Shown here: one piece after another, positions 26,167-36,059 of the stretch
Numbering within the stretch: the first letter of the stretch is position 1
How the letters are laid out: each line of letters starts with the position of its first letter
Assembly (NCBI GenBank): GCA_016302585.1
Contig: JAEDNI010000001.1
Coordinates: 21,230-85,229, forward strand
Reading direction: 5' to 3'
DNA: 64,000 nt
Source: Paludibacteraceae bacterium
Lineage (GTDB): Bacteria; Bacteroidota; Bacteroidia; Bacteroidales; Paludibacteraceae
Position numbers and translations under genes: made by a program
The notes under the pieces: model-generated
The model's input: the letters and a program-made list of their open reading frames with translations, nothing else
What the model was told of the DNA's origin: nothing
Databases searched by the model: none

Positions 26167-28209
26167 ATGAAAAAAATGTTTCTTTTGAGTGCAATCGTGC
26201 TGCTGATTGCCGGTTGCAATTCGGGCAGTCAAGTAGCGTCTACTATTGCTAAATCCGATCCTATTATGCCGATTCGAATGAGCGGCGAGACAACACATAT
26301 TGTGTTAACCGATTATGTGCCTGTGCTGTATGGCAATCCGGAGCTATGGGAGGGTTTGAAATGGTCGACGGCAGATGCGATAGAGTGCGTAAATCTGCAG
26401 GGTTCACCGATCGTAGAGGAGATGGATATAGTGAGCCGCGACAACTCGCTTCACGCCTTGGTTTTTCTTGATAAAAGCGGTAGCTTCGCTATTCCCGTTT
26501 TGCCAGATAAACCGGTTAGACAAAATTTGATTTCATTGGGCTATGTAGAGGATAAACTGCAGGTAGGTTTTTGCGAACCGGTAAGCAATCCGAGTTTTGA
26601 GGCTTATATCCAAAATACTCTGATTGACCATACCTTATGGCAAGAGAACGAGGACGGAACGTGGACATTGGATCTGGATGGGTTACAGGTTACAGATAAC
26701 GGGTTACAAGGACGCACCTATTTGCGGATTTATGCGGAGGATGAGACGTATCTGTTTAATGATTTATTGTTACCCTTGCAGGACGGAAAGATCATTACCG
26801 ACGCGGCGCAACTGAATCGTCATGACCAGCAGGCACAAGTATTATATTCCTTGATGATTGACCGTTTCTATAACGGCAATGCGTCTAACGACTGGAAGAT
26901 GAACAGCGAAGAAGTGCTGGATATCGTCGATTATCAGGGCGGAGACATCGCTGGTATTACGGCAAAGATTGAGGAAGGATATTTTGATCAGTTAGGCGTT
27001 AACACTCTATGGATCAGTCCGATAACCCAGAATCCATGGGATGCATGGGGATGCTATCCTTTCGAGCACGGCAATAAATACGATAGTTCGAAAACGTATA
27101 CGAAATTCAGCGGTTACCACGGTTACTGGCCTATCTATGCCACGCAGTTAGACAGTCGCTTTGCTACGCCGGAAGAGTTCCGCACCTTATTATCTACCGC
27201 ACACGCGCATGGAATCAACGTGATCTTGGATTATGTAGCGAATCATATGCATATCAATTCTCCGACGCTGCAGGAGCACCCGGATTGGCATACCGATTCA
27301 ATTCTACCGGACGGAAGACGTAACTTCGAGTTATGGGACGAAGCACGTTTGACAACTTGGTTCGACAAACATATCCCTACTCTGGATTTGGAGCGCCCGG
27401 AGGTATGCGAAGCCATGACCGACAGTGCCTTGTATTGGTTAGAGAACTACGAGTTAGACGGCTATCGTCACGATGCATGCAAGCATATCCCAGAGTCGTA
27501 TTGGCGTATCTTAGGCCAGAAGATTGCAGCCCGTTGGCCGGGTAGACATATCTGGATGATCGGTGAGACGTACGGTAGTCCGGAGTTAATCGGCAGTTAC
27601 GTAAAGAGCGGTATGCTGAATGCACAGTTTGACTTCAACGTCTATTTTACGACACGTGAGGCCTTATGTGGGTTAAAGGGCATGAACGAAGTGGTAGAGA
27701 ACGAGTTGACTTCGCTGCATACCTACGGAGCGCATCACACAATGGGAAATATCAGCGGCAATCATGACCAGATTCGTTTTGCGTCGATTGCAGGCGAGGC
27801 AATCGACCTGCACGCGAACGGCAAAGAGGAAGGCTGGACGCAAGAGATAGGTATCGGCGATGCGGAGAAAGCCTACAAACGTGCATTGCTTCTTGAGGTG
27901 ATTAACATGACCTTGCCGGGTGTACCGTGTATCTATCAGGGCGACGAATACGGCGAAGTGGGAGCGAATGATCCGGATAACCGACATATGATGCGTTTTG
28001 AGGGTTTGAACGAAGCCGAGCAAGAGATGCGCGCGAAAGTAGCGGAATTGATTCAAATGCGTCGGAGTTCAATGCCGTTGCTATATGGAGATTTCATTGT
28101 GCTGGAGAGCAACGAGGATGAGATCAAGTATGCGCGAATCTATTTAGGCAAAAAAGTAATTGTCACCATTAATCGCAAAGAATTAAGCTATAATATTACA
28201 GAAGAATGA
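26167..28209 (+). CDS. GH13 alpha-amylase family lipoprotein
   Basis: 680 aa from the ATG at 26167. An open frame extends upstream but crosses the promoter, and only this start gives a lipobox (LLIAGC). An N-terminal beta domain (~1-210) precedes the GH13 barrel. The conserved regions are DYVANHMH, DGYRHDACKH (nucleophile Asp), MIGETYGS (acid Glu) and ISGNHDQIRF. It should cleave alpha-glucans at the cell surface or in the periplasm. Tract K (26681-26708) encodes LQVTDNGLQ in the N-terminal domain. The stop overlaps the second amylase start by four bases. Confidence 0.93.
   Translation: MKKMFLLSAIVLLIAGCNSGSQVASTIAKSDPIMPIRMSGETTHIVLTDYVPVLYGNPELWEGLKWSTADAIECVNLQGSPIVEEMDIVSRDNSLHALVFLDKSGSFAIPVLPDKPVRQNLISLGYVEDKLQVGFCEPVSNPSFEAYIQNTLIDHTLWQENEDGTWTLDLDGLQVTDNGLQGRTYLRIYAEDETYLFNDLLLPLQDGKIITDAAQLNRHDQQAQVLYSLMIDRFYNGNASNDWKMNSEEVLDIVDYQGGDIAGITAKIEEGYFDQLGVNTLWISPITQNPWDAWGCYPFEHGNKYDSSKTYTKFSGYHGYWPIYATQLDSRFATPEEFRTLLSTAHAHGINVILDYVANHMHINSPTLQEHPDWHTDSILPDGRRNFELWDEARLTTWFDKHIPTLDLERPEVCEAMTDSALYWLENYELDGYRHDACKHIPESYWRILGQKIAARWPGRHIWMIGETYGSPELIGSYVKSGMLNAQFDFNVYFTTREALCGLKGMNEVVENELTSLHTYGAHHTMGNISGNHDQIRFASIAGEAIDLHANGKEEGWTQEIGIGDAEKAYKRALLLEVINMTLPGVPCIYQGDEYGEVGANDPDNRHMMRFEGLNEAEQEMRAKVAELIQMRRSSMPLLYGDFIVLESNEDEIKYARIYLGKKVIVTINRKELSYNITEE
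26681..26708 (+). repeat. Heptamer tract K (in frame in GH13 gene)
   Basis: Four 7-bp units (GGTTACA, GGTTACA, then GATAACG, GGTTACA) in the N-terminal domain. Confidence 0.75.
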
Positions 28210-29546
28210 AAAAAAGTTTACTTTTTATTGCAGCGGCCTTGATGATGGTCAGCTGCGCACAAGAAGAGTTACGACACCCGAAATGGGCGTATGACGCAAC
28301 GATTTATGAGTTAAACACCCGTCAAGCGACAGAGGAAGGTACGTTTGCGGCTGCAGAAGCACTCCTCCCCACCCTTCGCGAGAACGGAATCGACATCATT
28401 TGGGTAATGCCTTGTCAGCCGATTGGCGTGATCACTCGCAAAGGAACGTTAGGCAGTTACTACTCGATTATCGACTACTGCGCGATCAATCCGGAGTTCG
28501 GTACCCGAAAAGACTTCGAGCATTTCCTCAAGGAAGCGCATAAGCAGGGCTTCAAGGTGATTCTGGACTGGGTAGCAAACCACACTGCTCCGGATAGCGA
28601 GTGGACGAAGAACGATGGTTGGCATTATCGCGACAGCTTAGGCAACCTGATGGTTCAATATGACTGGACTGATATCAGTAAGTTGAATTATGAGAACCAG
28701 GACATGCGCGCCGAAATGCTGAAGGCAATGCATTGGTGGATGGACAGCATCGGTATCGACGGTTTCCGCTGCGACGTAGCGGGCGAAGTGCCGACGGACT
28801 TCTGGAACTGGGCAATGGGCGACCTGCGTAAGACCCACCCGGATATGTTCACCTTAGCGGAAGACGAGGACAAAGCACAAGAGTTAACCGAGAGCGCTTT
28901 TGATATGTATTACGGTTGGACGCTGCATCATCTCATGAACGAGGTAGCGCAAGGAAAGAAAGGCGTAGAGGATCTCTGGGCTTATTTCGCAAAAGTGGAC
29001 ACGACGATTCGTCCGGAAGCCATTCGTATGAACTTCATAACCAATCATGACGAAAACAGTTGGAATGGTACAGAGCAAGAACGAATGAGCGATGCGGTTA
29101 ATTTGTTTGCTGCCTTCTGCTATGTAGTACCTGGCATGCCGCTGATTTACACGGGTCAGTTAAGCGGGAACCATCATCGTCTGGAGTTCTTTGAGAAAGA
29201 TATGATCGATAAGGACGAAGCCTATTCGCAAGCGGCATTGTATCAACAACTGAATGCATTACGTGTTCGTAACAAAGCGCTGTTCAGTCCTGAGGTTGGT
29301 GCCCCGATGACTCGTATCCCGGCGGACAACGAGGCTATCTTTGCTTGCGCTCGCATCAAAGAAGGCAAATGGCACACGAACACCGTGATTGCCGTGATGA
29401 ACATGAGTGGTGAAGAGCAGACCGTAACGCTGGATCTGACCGGTATGGACGGAAAATACCTCTGTACCTGCGGCAAGGAGATCGAGTTAGCAGCAGAGCA
29501 AAGCTTCACGCTCCAGCCCTGGCAGTTTAAGATCTTGGAGAAATAA
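28206..29546 (+). CDS. GH13 alpha-amylase family lipoprotein, second copy
   Basis: 446 aa with a lipoprotein signal (MKKSLLFIAAALMMVSC). A compact GH13 barrel starts right after the lipobox (WAYDATIYELNTRQ). The catalytic set is DWVANHT, GFRCDVAGEVP (Asp), LAEDEDK (Glu) and ITNHDENSW (Asp). A C-terminal beta domain follows. It is translationally coupled to the longer amylase, so the two probably act together on starch or maltodextrin. No SusC/SusD pair is next to them. Confidence 0.93.
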   Translation: MKKSLLFIAAALMMVSCAQEELRHPKWAYDATIYELNTRQATEEGTFAAAEALLPTLRENGIDIIWVMPCQPIGVITRKGTLGSYYSIIDYCAINPEFGTRKDFEHFLKEAHKQGFKVILDWVANHTAPDSEWTKNDGWHYRDSLGNLMVQYDWTDISKLNYENQDMRAEMLKAMHWWMDSIGIDGFRCDVAGEVPTDFWNWAMGDLRKTHPDMFTLAEDEDKAQELTESAFDMYYGWTLHHLMNEVAQGKKGVEDLWAYFAKVDTTIRPEAIRMNFITNHDENSWNGTEQERMSDAVNLFAAFCYVVPGMPLIYTGQLSGNHHRLEFFEKDMIDKDEAYSQAALYQQLNALRVRNKALFSPEVGAPMTRIPADNEAIFACARIKEGKWHTNTVIAVMNMSGEEQTVTLDLTGMDGKYLCTCGKEIELAAEQSFTLQPWQFKILEK

Positions 29547-29547
29547 G

Positions 29548-29568
29548 GTGTAAAGTTTAGAGTTTATA
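29548..29568 (+). repeat. Heptamer tract L (intergenic)
   Basis: Three 7-bp units (GTGTAAA, GTTTAGA, then GTTTATA) between the amylase stop and the terminator stem. Confidence 0.6.
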
Positions 29569-29600
29569 ATAAATCCCGAACCAACCGTTCGGGATTTATT
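29568..29600. terminator. Terminator between GH13 operon and fabG
   Basis: A perfect 14-bp stem (AATAAATCCCGAAC / GTTCGGGATTTATT) with loop CAACC, between convergent genes. It can serve both strands. Confidence 0.85.
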
Positions 29601-29602
29601 GT

Positions 29603-30355
29603 TTAAGCCATTGCTCCGTTTACTTGAATCACTTGTCCGGAGACGTAAGAAGAAAGATCTGAGGCCAGGAAGAGCGCTACTTTCGCTATTTCTTCGGGTT
29701 TACCCGCTCGGCGCATCGGAATGATGGAGACGAACTGGTTGCGTGTCTCCTCGTTCAAGGCTTCGGTCATATCGGTTAGGATATAACCCGGTGCAATCGC
29801 GTTGGCCCGAATACCACGCGGACCTAATTCCTTTGCGACCGATTTCATGAGGGCGATGATACCTGCTTTGGACGCGGCGTAGTTGGCTTGTCCGGCATTG
29901 CCGTTGATGCCTACGACGGAACTGAGGGAGATGATGGAACCGCTGCGTTGACGCATCATGATAGGCGTAACCGCATGCGTGAAGTTAAAGACCGACTTAA
30001 GGTTGACATCGATCACTTGGTCCCATTGTTGCTCGGTCATGCGCATGAGTAAGGTATCTTGCGTGATGCCCGCATTATTGACCAGGATATCGAGGTGACC
30101 ATAGTCTTTGACAACCTGATTGACGACCTCTTGCGCTGCTGCAAAATCGGCGGCATTAGACGGATAGAACTGCACTCTGACACCCAATTGCGTCAGTTCT
30201 TCGCGTGTAGCGATAGCGTGCTCGTTAAGCGATCGACCCGTGAAGGCGATTTGTGCTCCTTCACGCGCAAACGCCAAGGCAATCTGTTTTCCTATTCCTC
30301 GTGTAGCGCCCGTGATGAGGGCCACTTTATTTTCTAACAACATAGATGATGGCAT
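29603..30355 (-). CDS. fabG: 3-oxoacyl-ACP reductase
   Basis: 250 aa short-chain dehydrogenase. NADPH motif ITGATRGIGKQIA; NNAGITQDTLLMRM; catalytic Ser then YAASKAGIIAL; the C-terminal SYVSGQVIQVNGAMA is typical of FabG. It reduces beta-ketoacyl-ACP in fatty acid elongation. ATG at 30355 directly abuts the lptC stop; a second ATG four codons in (30343) is also possible. Last gene of the operon. Confidence 0.92.
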   Translation of the reverse strand: MPSSMLLENKVALITGATRGIGKQIALAFAREGAQIAFTGRSLNEHAIATREELTQLGVRVQFYPSNAADFAAAQEVVNQVVKDYGHLDILVNNAGITQDTLLMRMTEQQWDQVIDVNLKSVFNFTHAVTPIMMRQRSGSIISLSSVVGINGNAGQANYAASKAGIIALMKSVAKELGPRGIRANAIAPGYILTDMTEALNEETRNQFVSIIPMRRAGKPEEIAKVALFLASDLSSYVSGQVIQVNGAMA

Positions 30356-30922
30356 TTAATCTTCGTTAATGGGGAAGACTCCGGTAGGATTGAGTATGGT
30401 ATATTGACTCATCTCTTCGTTAGAATCGAAGCCTACACCATAGATGATACTCTTCTCGCGGGTGATATGAATCGTTGTATCCGAATAGACGCGATGGGTC
30501 TTCTGGTTCCAAAACAGGAGCGGCGTATCGAACTGTTCGCCTTTGCGATTGAGAGCATGCACGTTTCCACGTAACATCCATATCTGACTATTCTCATCGT
30601 AATGGGCGTAATCCGCTTCCAGCAAAGCTTGTACCGTCAGGTTGATATCGAACTGCTCGAGATAGACGCCTTTGGGAAACTCCTGATAGGGAGGATCGGT
30701 CTTATCATATACCAACCATTGGGGGGAAGAGATACGATAGCGCGTGATGCCGGAATCTGAGATAAGGGTAGTCACACTATCCGTCCACAGCGCCGCAATC
30801 TCTTGCCGCGACTCTGTCTCTTCACTTCCGATAGACTTATCGGAGCAAGCGAGCAGAAACATAGCGAGCACCCCAAGGATGCTCGCCATGCTTAGCTTAT
30901 CGAATAACCGTGGTCTCACCAA
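30356..30922 (-). CDS. lptC: LPS export periplasmic lipoprotein LptC
   Basis: 188 aa. An N-terminal hydrophobic segment with lipobox (LAMFLLAC) is followed by a beta-jellyroll of the LptC type: ITRYRISSPQWLVYDKTDPP, FPKGVYLEQF, and WMLRGNVHALNRKGEQFDTP. It hands LPS from LptBFG to LptA. The start overlaps the TPR gene by 26 bases. This order (coaX, OMP, TPR, lptC) is a common Bacteroidales arrangement, which supports the call. Confidence 0.85.
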   Translation of the reverse strand: MVRPRLFDKLSMASILGVLAMFLLACSDKSIGSEETESRQEIAALWTDSVTTLISDSGITRYRISSPQWLVYDKTDPPYQEFPKGVYLEQFDINLTVQALLEADYAHYDENSQIWMLRGNVHALNRKGEQFDTPLLFWNQKTHRVYSDTTIHITREKSIIYGVGFDSNEEMSQYTILNPTGVFPINED

Positions 30923-32312
30923 TCCAACCTCCTACGTAGTAGGTCGATCCAGAGAACTCATTCGGCAAGTCGAAACGCTCCTCTTTGGAGGGGAAGTACT
31001 TGCTATATGAGTTGATGAACTCGTTCGCTTGAACTTCTACCGACGGATCTACTTGTTTTGCCTTCACGAACTTATCTACAGCAGCCCAATAAACGGTCTT
31101 ATTCAAGATACGACCCTTAGCATCCTGCGGATAGAGTTGCGTGGACGCGTAGCACATACCGATGATGATATAGCAACGACCCTGACCTTTGTTCAGACCC
31201 AGACTCTGGAGGGAAGCGATCGAAGCCAACGCGTACTTACGTGCCTCAGCGTATTTCTTGAGGTTGCTATAGCTGTAGAACGCTGCGTTGTACTGATAGT
31301 CCGCAACATCCTCAAGAGCATCCTCTTCCATAGCCAGTTTGATAGCCTGGTCGTAGTACGAGATAGCTGCCTCGTAGTCACCTTTCTTAGCGGCCATGGA
31401 AGCACAACCCGCTGCGGTCTCTGCGGTCGGCTGCAGTTTATGCGCCAATTCGCAAGCCTCGAAGTACACATCACTTTCGGTGCAACGAACGCGCTTGTAC
31501 AGTTTTGCGATCTTCTGCAGCATATCGAGGTTCGCGCTGTTTTCCTTCACAGCAGCCGCATAGATCTCATCTAACTTCGAGCAATCAGCAGCTCCGGAGA
31601 TAGCGAAGATATTATCTACATAATCCTTCTGCTTGCCTGCAATCTCTGCATTTTTATTATTCGGGTTGGTAGCTTGCTCGTTGAGAAGCGAGGAAGCAAT
31701 CTCATAGTCTGCGATGAACTGCTCAGCCAAAGCGTTCGGATTCTCTTTATAGAGCGCATAGGAAACATCTACGAGTTTCACGAGCACCATGATCTTGCTA
31801 GCCGGCCCCATGCCTTCTGCCGATTGGCGTAAGCACTCGCGTGCCTCTTTGAGTTTGGTATCTCCGAAGAAATCGATATAAGCCAGACCCTTCTCTCCCA
31901 AGATATAGGACTTCGGATACTTCGGATCGTTGCCGAAATACTTGATACGCTTGTCCTGCATCTCAATAGCGAGGTTCGCCAAACGTGCTTTCTCCGCTGC
32001 ATCGGTCGTAGCGCCATAGAGGGCCTCTACGATCTTTGCTCCATCGGAATAGATGGACTTATTGGCATTCGGGCAGTGCTGATACACATCCCACCACGGT
32101 TCATACGCATCGGCATACATCTTATTCTTTACCGACTCGTGGAAAAGGGATACATTCACAACGCACTCTTCGGTGATCGTCGGTTCTTCTTCCTCCACTA
32201 CAGGAGCAGCCTCAGCCGCAGCGGGAGCAGCAGGAGTCTTCGGTTTCTTCGCGCAAGCCAGCGCTGGAACAGCCGCTGCTAACGCTACTACAAGTAAACT
32301 TTTGAATTTCAT
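30897..32312 (-). CDS. Exported tetratricopeptide repeat protein
   Basis: 471 aa with signal peptide (MKFKSLLVVALAAAVPALAC; the Cys could be a lipobox). A Pro/Ala-rich linker is followed by helical repeats of TPR type (YEAAISYYDQAIKLA and ALEDVADYQYNAAFYSYSN are clear examples). It probably scaffolds envelope proteins. It sits between the outer-membrane protein and lptC and overlaps lptC, so a role in outer-membrane assembly is plausible. The specific function is unknown. Confidence 0.8.
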   Translation of the reverse strand: MKFKSLLVVALAAAVPALACAKKPKTPAAPAAAEAAPVVEEEEPTITEECVVNVSLFHESVKNKMYADAYEPWWDVYQHCPNANKSIYSDGAKIVEALYGATTDAAEKARLANLAIEMQDKRIKYFGNDPKYPKSYILGEKGLAYIDFFGDTKLKEARECLRQSAEGMGPASKIMVLVKLVDVSYALYKENPNALAEQFIADYEIASSLLNEQATNPNNKNAEIAGKQKDYVDNIFAISGAADCSKLDEIYAAAVKENSANLDMLQKIAKLYKRVRCTESDVYFEACELAHKLQPTAETAAGCASMAAKKGDYEAAISYYDQAIKLAMEEDALEDVADYQYNAAFYSYSNLKKYAEARKYALASIASLQSLGLNKGQGRCYIIIGMCYASTQLYPQDAKGRILNKTVYWAAVDKFVKAKQVDPSVEVQANEFINSYSKYFPSKEERFDLPNEFSGSTYYVGGWIGETTVIR

Positions 32313-32375
32313 AATCGTTGTATTTTAGTTTAATTCTGAATATTCTGAGGATTCCGGTTCAAAATTCATGCCAAA

Positions 32376-33602
32376 CTATAATTTGCGCTTAAAGAACCAG
32401 TTCTCGGCGATGGAAGCGCCTATGGTAAATCGCAGGCTATTGTCTTCCAATCCTGCGGGATTACCGCGATGGGTGTATTCGATCGTGGTATTGATAACTG
32501 TACCTACCGACCAGAGCGGAAAACCGAGACCGATGCTGGCAGTTATCTTCTTTCCTCCCACTATTGCCACGTACTCATCTTGGATGTTAATACCTGCGCG
32601 CCAAAGCATTCGTTCCGCATAATTACGTCCAACGGGGTTATGGCGATACTCGACGCCAAAAGAATAGCGGTTTCGATCACGCAAGCCACTGGCACTACCC
32701 GGTTCACCTCCATACATGGCCGAAGCCATATATATACGTTCGTAATCGAAGGCCAGTGTCAAGCGGTTCGCCCAATTATAACTACCTCCGACACCCCACA
32801 TCATCGGCAGTTGCCATCCTCCGGAGATAACATAGACCGTATCGCCTTGAGTCTCAAACAACTGCAGTTCACTATGGAGTTTGAGTTTGGGCTCGAAGAC
32901 CGCACCGAGACTGAATGCATGTTTCTCCCAGCGATGGAAGAACTGCGCTCCCGCACGGAAACGGACGTTGCTCACACTCAGGTTCTCATATTGGATGGTA
33001 GAGTTCACATTGGATTCGGTAAAGGACAACATACGCATGTGACTCAGTTCGCCCCACATATAATAGACATTCGCACCCAACGCAAACCAGTTACAGATAT
33101 TAAAACTCAAACCGCCATACACCTGGCTGATGTTTCCTTCGCCGCCATAGTTTACCGTATAATGATATCCTCCTCCGGCCGTAGAGTCCGAAATAGAGAT
33201 GTCGTATCCGACGGAACTATAGGGCTGCAAACCGATGGACATCGCAATCCATTGTTTATAGAGCGGGAACTGCATGGTGACATACTCGAGGTTTCCGTTA
33301 GCTTTGTTCTTCTTTCCTCCCACATCTTTATATCGGCTCCAATTAGCACTGGCGGCAATATCAAACATGAAGGTAAGGGTATCACAGGCCGTGTAAGAAG
33401 CCGGCTGAGCAGGGTTGATAGCGCGATTATTACGCATACCGTAACCCACCCCGCCCATGGCGCGATAGCCTACCGGCACGTTATCATTCATATCTCCATA
33501 GGCATAACGGGAGAAAGGCGAACTCGTCAGATTCTGGGCTGCCACTCCGATGGTCCATGCCAAGGCGAAGAGGAGTAAAAATATTTTCTTATTTTTTATC
33601 AT
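32376..33602 (-). CDS. Outer-membrane beta-barrel protein, conserved, function unknown
   Basis: 408 aa with signal peptide (LFALAWTIGVAAQ). The rest is beta-rich, with alternating aromatic/Gly strands (SSPFSRYAYGDMNDN, RAMGGVGYGMRNN) and a C-terminus ending in an aromatic-containing strand (ASIAENWFFKRKL). It looks like the FadL-like barrel that follows coaX in many Bacteroidales genomes. A fatty-acid or lipid transport role would be inference. A 63-base gap before the TPR gene holds no clear promoter. Confidence 0.75.
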   Translation of the reverse strand: MIKNKKIFLLLFALAWTIGVAAQNLTSSPFSRYAYGDMNDNVPVGYRAMGGVGYGMRNNRAINPAQPASYTACDTLTFMFDIAASANWSRYKDVGGKKNKANGNLEYVTMQFPLYKQWIAMSIGLQPYSSVGYDISISDSTAGGGYHYTVNYGGEGNISQVYGGLSFNICNWFALGANVYYMWGELSHMRMLSFTESNVNSTIQYENLSVSNVRFRAGAQFFHRWEKHAFSLGAVFEPKLKLHSELQLFETQGDTVYVISGGWQLPMMWGVGGSYNWANRLTLAFDYERIYMASAMYGGEPGSASGLRDRNRYSFGVEYRHNPVGRNYAERMLWRAGINIQDEYVAIVGGKKITASIGLGFPLWSVGTVINTTIEYTHRGNPAGLEDNSLRFTIGASIAENWFFKRKL

Positions 33603-33622
33603 GTCGATAGGACGACCTTATA

Positions 33623-34375
33623 TCACTGTTTATTAAATCTCAAAATCTCATTCAGGCCAATCAGCACCAGGTATTTCTCGTGATGCATCGCTCGGTTCTC
33701 TGTGCGCGAAGTCCGCACGTTATTGAGGATATAGGATGCATGGCCGCCTGTGAGATAGGTCTGAAAATGCGGCACTTTCTCTCGTAATGTTCGCATATAT
33801 CCTTTCACCTCATATGCCACACCTCGTACCACTCCTGCTGCTATCGCATCGCGGGTGTTCTTGCCGAAGAGCGGAATGAGTTCATTCTCATCCACCTCGA
33901 CGAGAGGCAGTTTCTTCGTCATTCGCTGCAGAATCGTCAAACGCATCTTCAGTCCCGGCGCGATGTTGCCCCCCAGATATTCCCCTGCTTCGGAAACGAA
34001 GTCGTAGGTGATGGCCGAGCCTGCATCGATGATAAGCAGGTTCTCATTCGGGCAGAGACTTTTCGCTCCCACGGCCGCCGCTAAACGATCCTGACCCAAC
34101 GTTTGGGGCGTATCGTAGCGATTGATAATCGGCACAGGTGTATTATGATCAAAGAGAACAAAATGCTGCGAGCGGCGATGGAGGGTATTGACAATAGCCG
34201 GCTCAATATTGACCACCGAACTGATTATCGAATCCCGGATATCGTACAGATCCAGCAACCGCTCTACATCGGCCGAGGAGAAGGACTTATAGATGAACTG
34301 GTTGATCATCGTGCCCTCATCCGTCATGAGCGCTACTTTGGTGCGACTATTTCCCTGGTCGATACAGAGGTTCAT
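33623..34375 (-). CDS. coaX: Type III pantothenate kinase
   Basis: 250 aa; first step of CoA synthesis. ASKHA-fold motifs: IDQGNSRTKVALM (phosphate 1), TLGQDRLAAAVGA, LIIDAGSAITYDF (phosphate 2) and GGNIAPGLKMR. The family usually has GTA where this protein has GSA; Ser is a mild substitution. With coaD at 46998 this window carries two CoA genes in separate operons. Three bases separate it from the ligase gene. Confidence 0.93.
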   Translation of the reverse strand: MNLCIDQGNSRTKVALMTDEGTMINQFIYKSFSSADVERLLDLYDIRDSIISSVVNIEPAIVNTLHRRSQHFVLFDHNTPVPIINRYDTPQTLGQDRLAAAVGAKSLCPNENLLIIDAGSAITYDFVSEAGEYLGGNIAPGLKMRLTILQRMTKKLPLVEVDENELIPLFGKNTRDAIAAGVVRGVAYEVKGYMRTLREKVPHFQTYLTGGHASYILNNVRTSRTENRAMHHEKYLVLIGLNEILRFNKQ

Positions 34376-34378
34376 AGC

Positions 34379-36055
34379 TTATACCATGTTGGTATAGAGG
34401 AAACGCTTGATGGATTTCTTCGGCGTCTTCTCGAACTCATGTGGATAAAGTTTGACGATAGAAATCTGTTCGTACGCAGCCAACTCGGAGTTCACTTGCT
34501 TACGCGAGTCTTCCATCAGTTCATCCAGTTGCTCACGCGTCAATCCGCTGGCATCCACTTCGTTATAATCCGGACAGATCAACGCCACGAGACGGTTATC
34601 TTCCTGTTGCAGCACTAATGACTCGAGCACGAACGGCATATTGTTAATCTTCGCCTCAATTTCCTCCGGGTATATATTCTGTCCACTCGGACCAAGGAGC
34701 ATGGTCTTACAACGGCCTTTGATATAGAGGAAGCCATCGCTATCAAGGCAACCGAGGTCACCCGTACGCAGCCAACCGTCCTCCGTAAAGGCATCTTTGG
34801 TAGCATCGGGTTTCTTGTAATAGCCTTGCATGGTATTCTCGCCACGAACGACTATCTCACCTATGCCTTCTTCATTCGGATTGAGGATCTTTACCTCCAT
34901 GATACCCTCCAACGGCTTACCGCACGAACCCAATTTACTGCCTTCATCATAGGGAGTGAAGGTAATCAGCGGCGCGCACTCGGTCATACCGAAGCCAACC
35001 GACATCGGGAATTTGATGCGATAGAGGAAAGCTTCTACCTCCGGGTTCAAGGGAGCTCCTCCGATAATCATCTGCTTGAATTCACCTCCGAACGCCTCTA
35101 TCAGTTGCTCGCGAATCTTCGAGCATACCACCTCGTCCAGGAACGGCACTTTCAGCACCCAGCTTACAGGCGGTTTCTGGATCTGCGGCACAATCATCTT
35201 CTTATAAATCTTCTCGAGAATCAAGGGCACGGAGAGGATAATGGTCGGTTTGATCTCAGCAAACGCCTTCAACAGAATCTTCGGAGACGGAGTACGACCT
35301 ACAAGATAGGTATGACCTCCGGCAGACAAGCAGGCGAGGAAATCGAAGGCACAGCCATAAGCATGGGCAAGCGGCAGGAAGGTCACGTGACGACTTTCGG
35401 TGCTAACCAGATGATGCTCCATGGCATAACGGATGTTACCCGCAAGACCGTTCAGCGGCATGACAACACCTTTACTGAAACCGGTCGTACCACTGGTATA
35501 GTTAATCGAACCGATTTGGTCATTACCACGCTCGTCGAACTGGACATCCTTCGCCCAATAACCCTCGGGATGTTTCGCTTTGAAGAGCTGCGCAATAGCT
35601 TCGTAGTTAATCATCTTCGGATCCAATGCCAATGAGATAGGATGCCAATCGTTCAGACTAACGGCAACCAACACCTTCGGAATCTGATCCAAATCAATAC
35701 CCTCCCAGTTGATATCGCTGATAAAGAGCAGCTTCGACTCGGAGTGGTTAATGATATGAATGGCATCATTGGCCCGGAAATCCTGAAGGATCGGCACGAT
35801 GATGGCACCATATGTAATCGTAGCCAGATAAACCGCCACCCAGTTGCTGTTGTTGCGCCCCATCACAGCGATCTTATCATTCTTCTTCACTCCGCACGCC
35901 TTGAAGAGGATGTGCAGTTTCTCGATATTAATGGCCAACTGGCCGTAGGTTAAGGTCACATCTGTGTCATAGTCGGTCACAGCAGGGCGTTCCCAGTTAT
36001 CACGCAAGGCACGCTCAAAGATCTTAACAAAATTGTATTTTTCGTCCGTCATCAT
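34379..36055 (-). CDS. AMP-forming acyl-CoA (or acyl-ACP) synthetase
   Basis: 558 aa, ANL superfamily. Motif I INYTSGTTGFSKGVVMP; GFGMTECAPLI; DGWLRTGDLG; terminal Lys within EKTPKKSIKRF. It activates a carboxylic acid, probably long chain, as adenylate and then thioester. Eight hydrophobic residues near QDFRANDAIHIINHS suggest a long-chain pocket, but the substrate is not determined. Placed between a small membrane protein and coaX; CoA supply and acyl activation in one operon is consistent. Confidence 0.88.
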   Translation of the reverse strand: MMTDEKYNFVKIFERALRDNWERPAVTDYDTDVTLTYGQLAINIEKLHILFKACGVKKNDKIAVMGRNNSNWVAVYLATITYGAIIVPILQDFRANDAIHIINHSESKLLFISDINWEGIDLDQIPKVLVAVSLNDWHPISLALDPKMINYEAIAQLFKAKHPEGYWAKDVQFDERGNDQIGSINYTSGTTGFSKGVVMPLNGLAGNIRYAMEHHLVSTESRHVTFLPLAHAYGCAFDFLACLSAGGHTYLVGRTPSPKILLKAFAEIKPTIILSVPLILEKIYKKMIVPQIQKPPVSWVLKVPFLDEVVCSKIREQLIEAFGGEFKQMIIGGAPLNPEVEAFLYRIKFPMSVGFGMTECAPLITFTPYDEGSKLGSCGKPLEGIMEVKILNPNEEGIGEIVVRGENTMQGYYKKPDATKDAFTEDGWLRTGDLGCLDSDGFLYIKGRCKTMLLGPSGQNIYPEEIEAKINNMPFVLESLVLQQEDNRLVALICPDYNEVDASGLTREQLDELMEDSRKQVNSELAAYEQISIVKLYPHEFEKTPKKSIKRFLYTNMV

Positions 36056-36059
36056 AACA

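Noticed and set aside
32469..33578. Long open frame (369 codons) on the plus strand
   Set aside because: It lies opposite the outer-membrane protein gene, which has a signal peptide and typical strands; the plus-strand translation has no such features.
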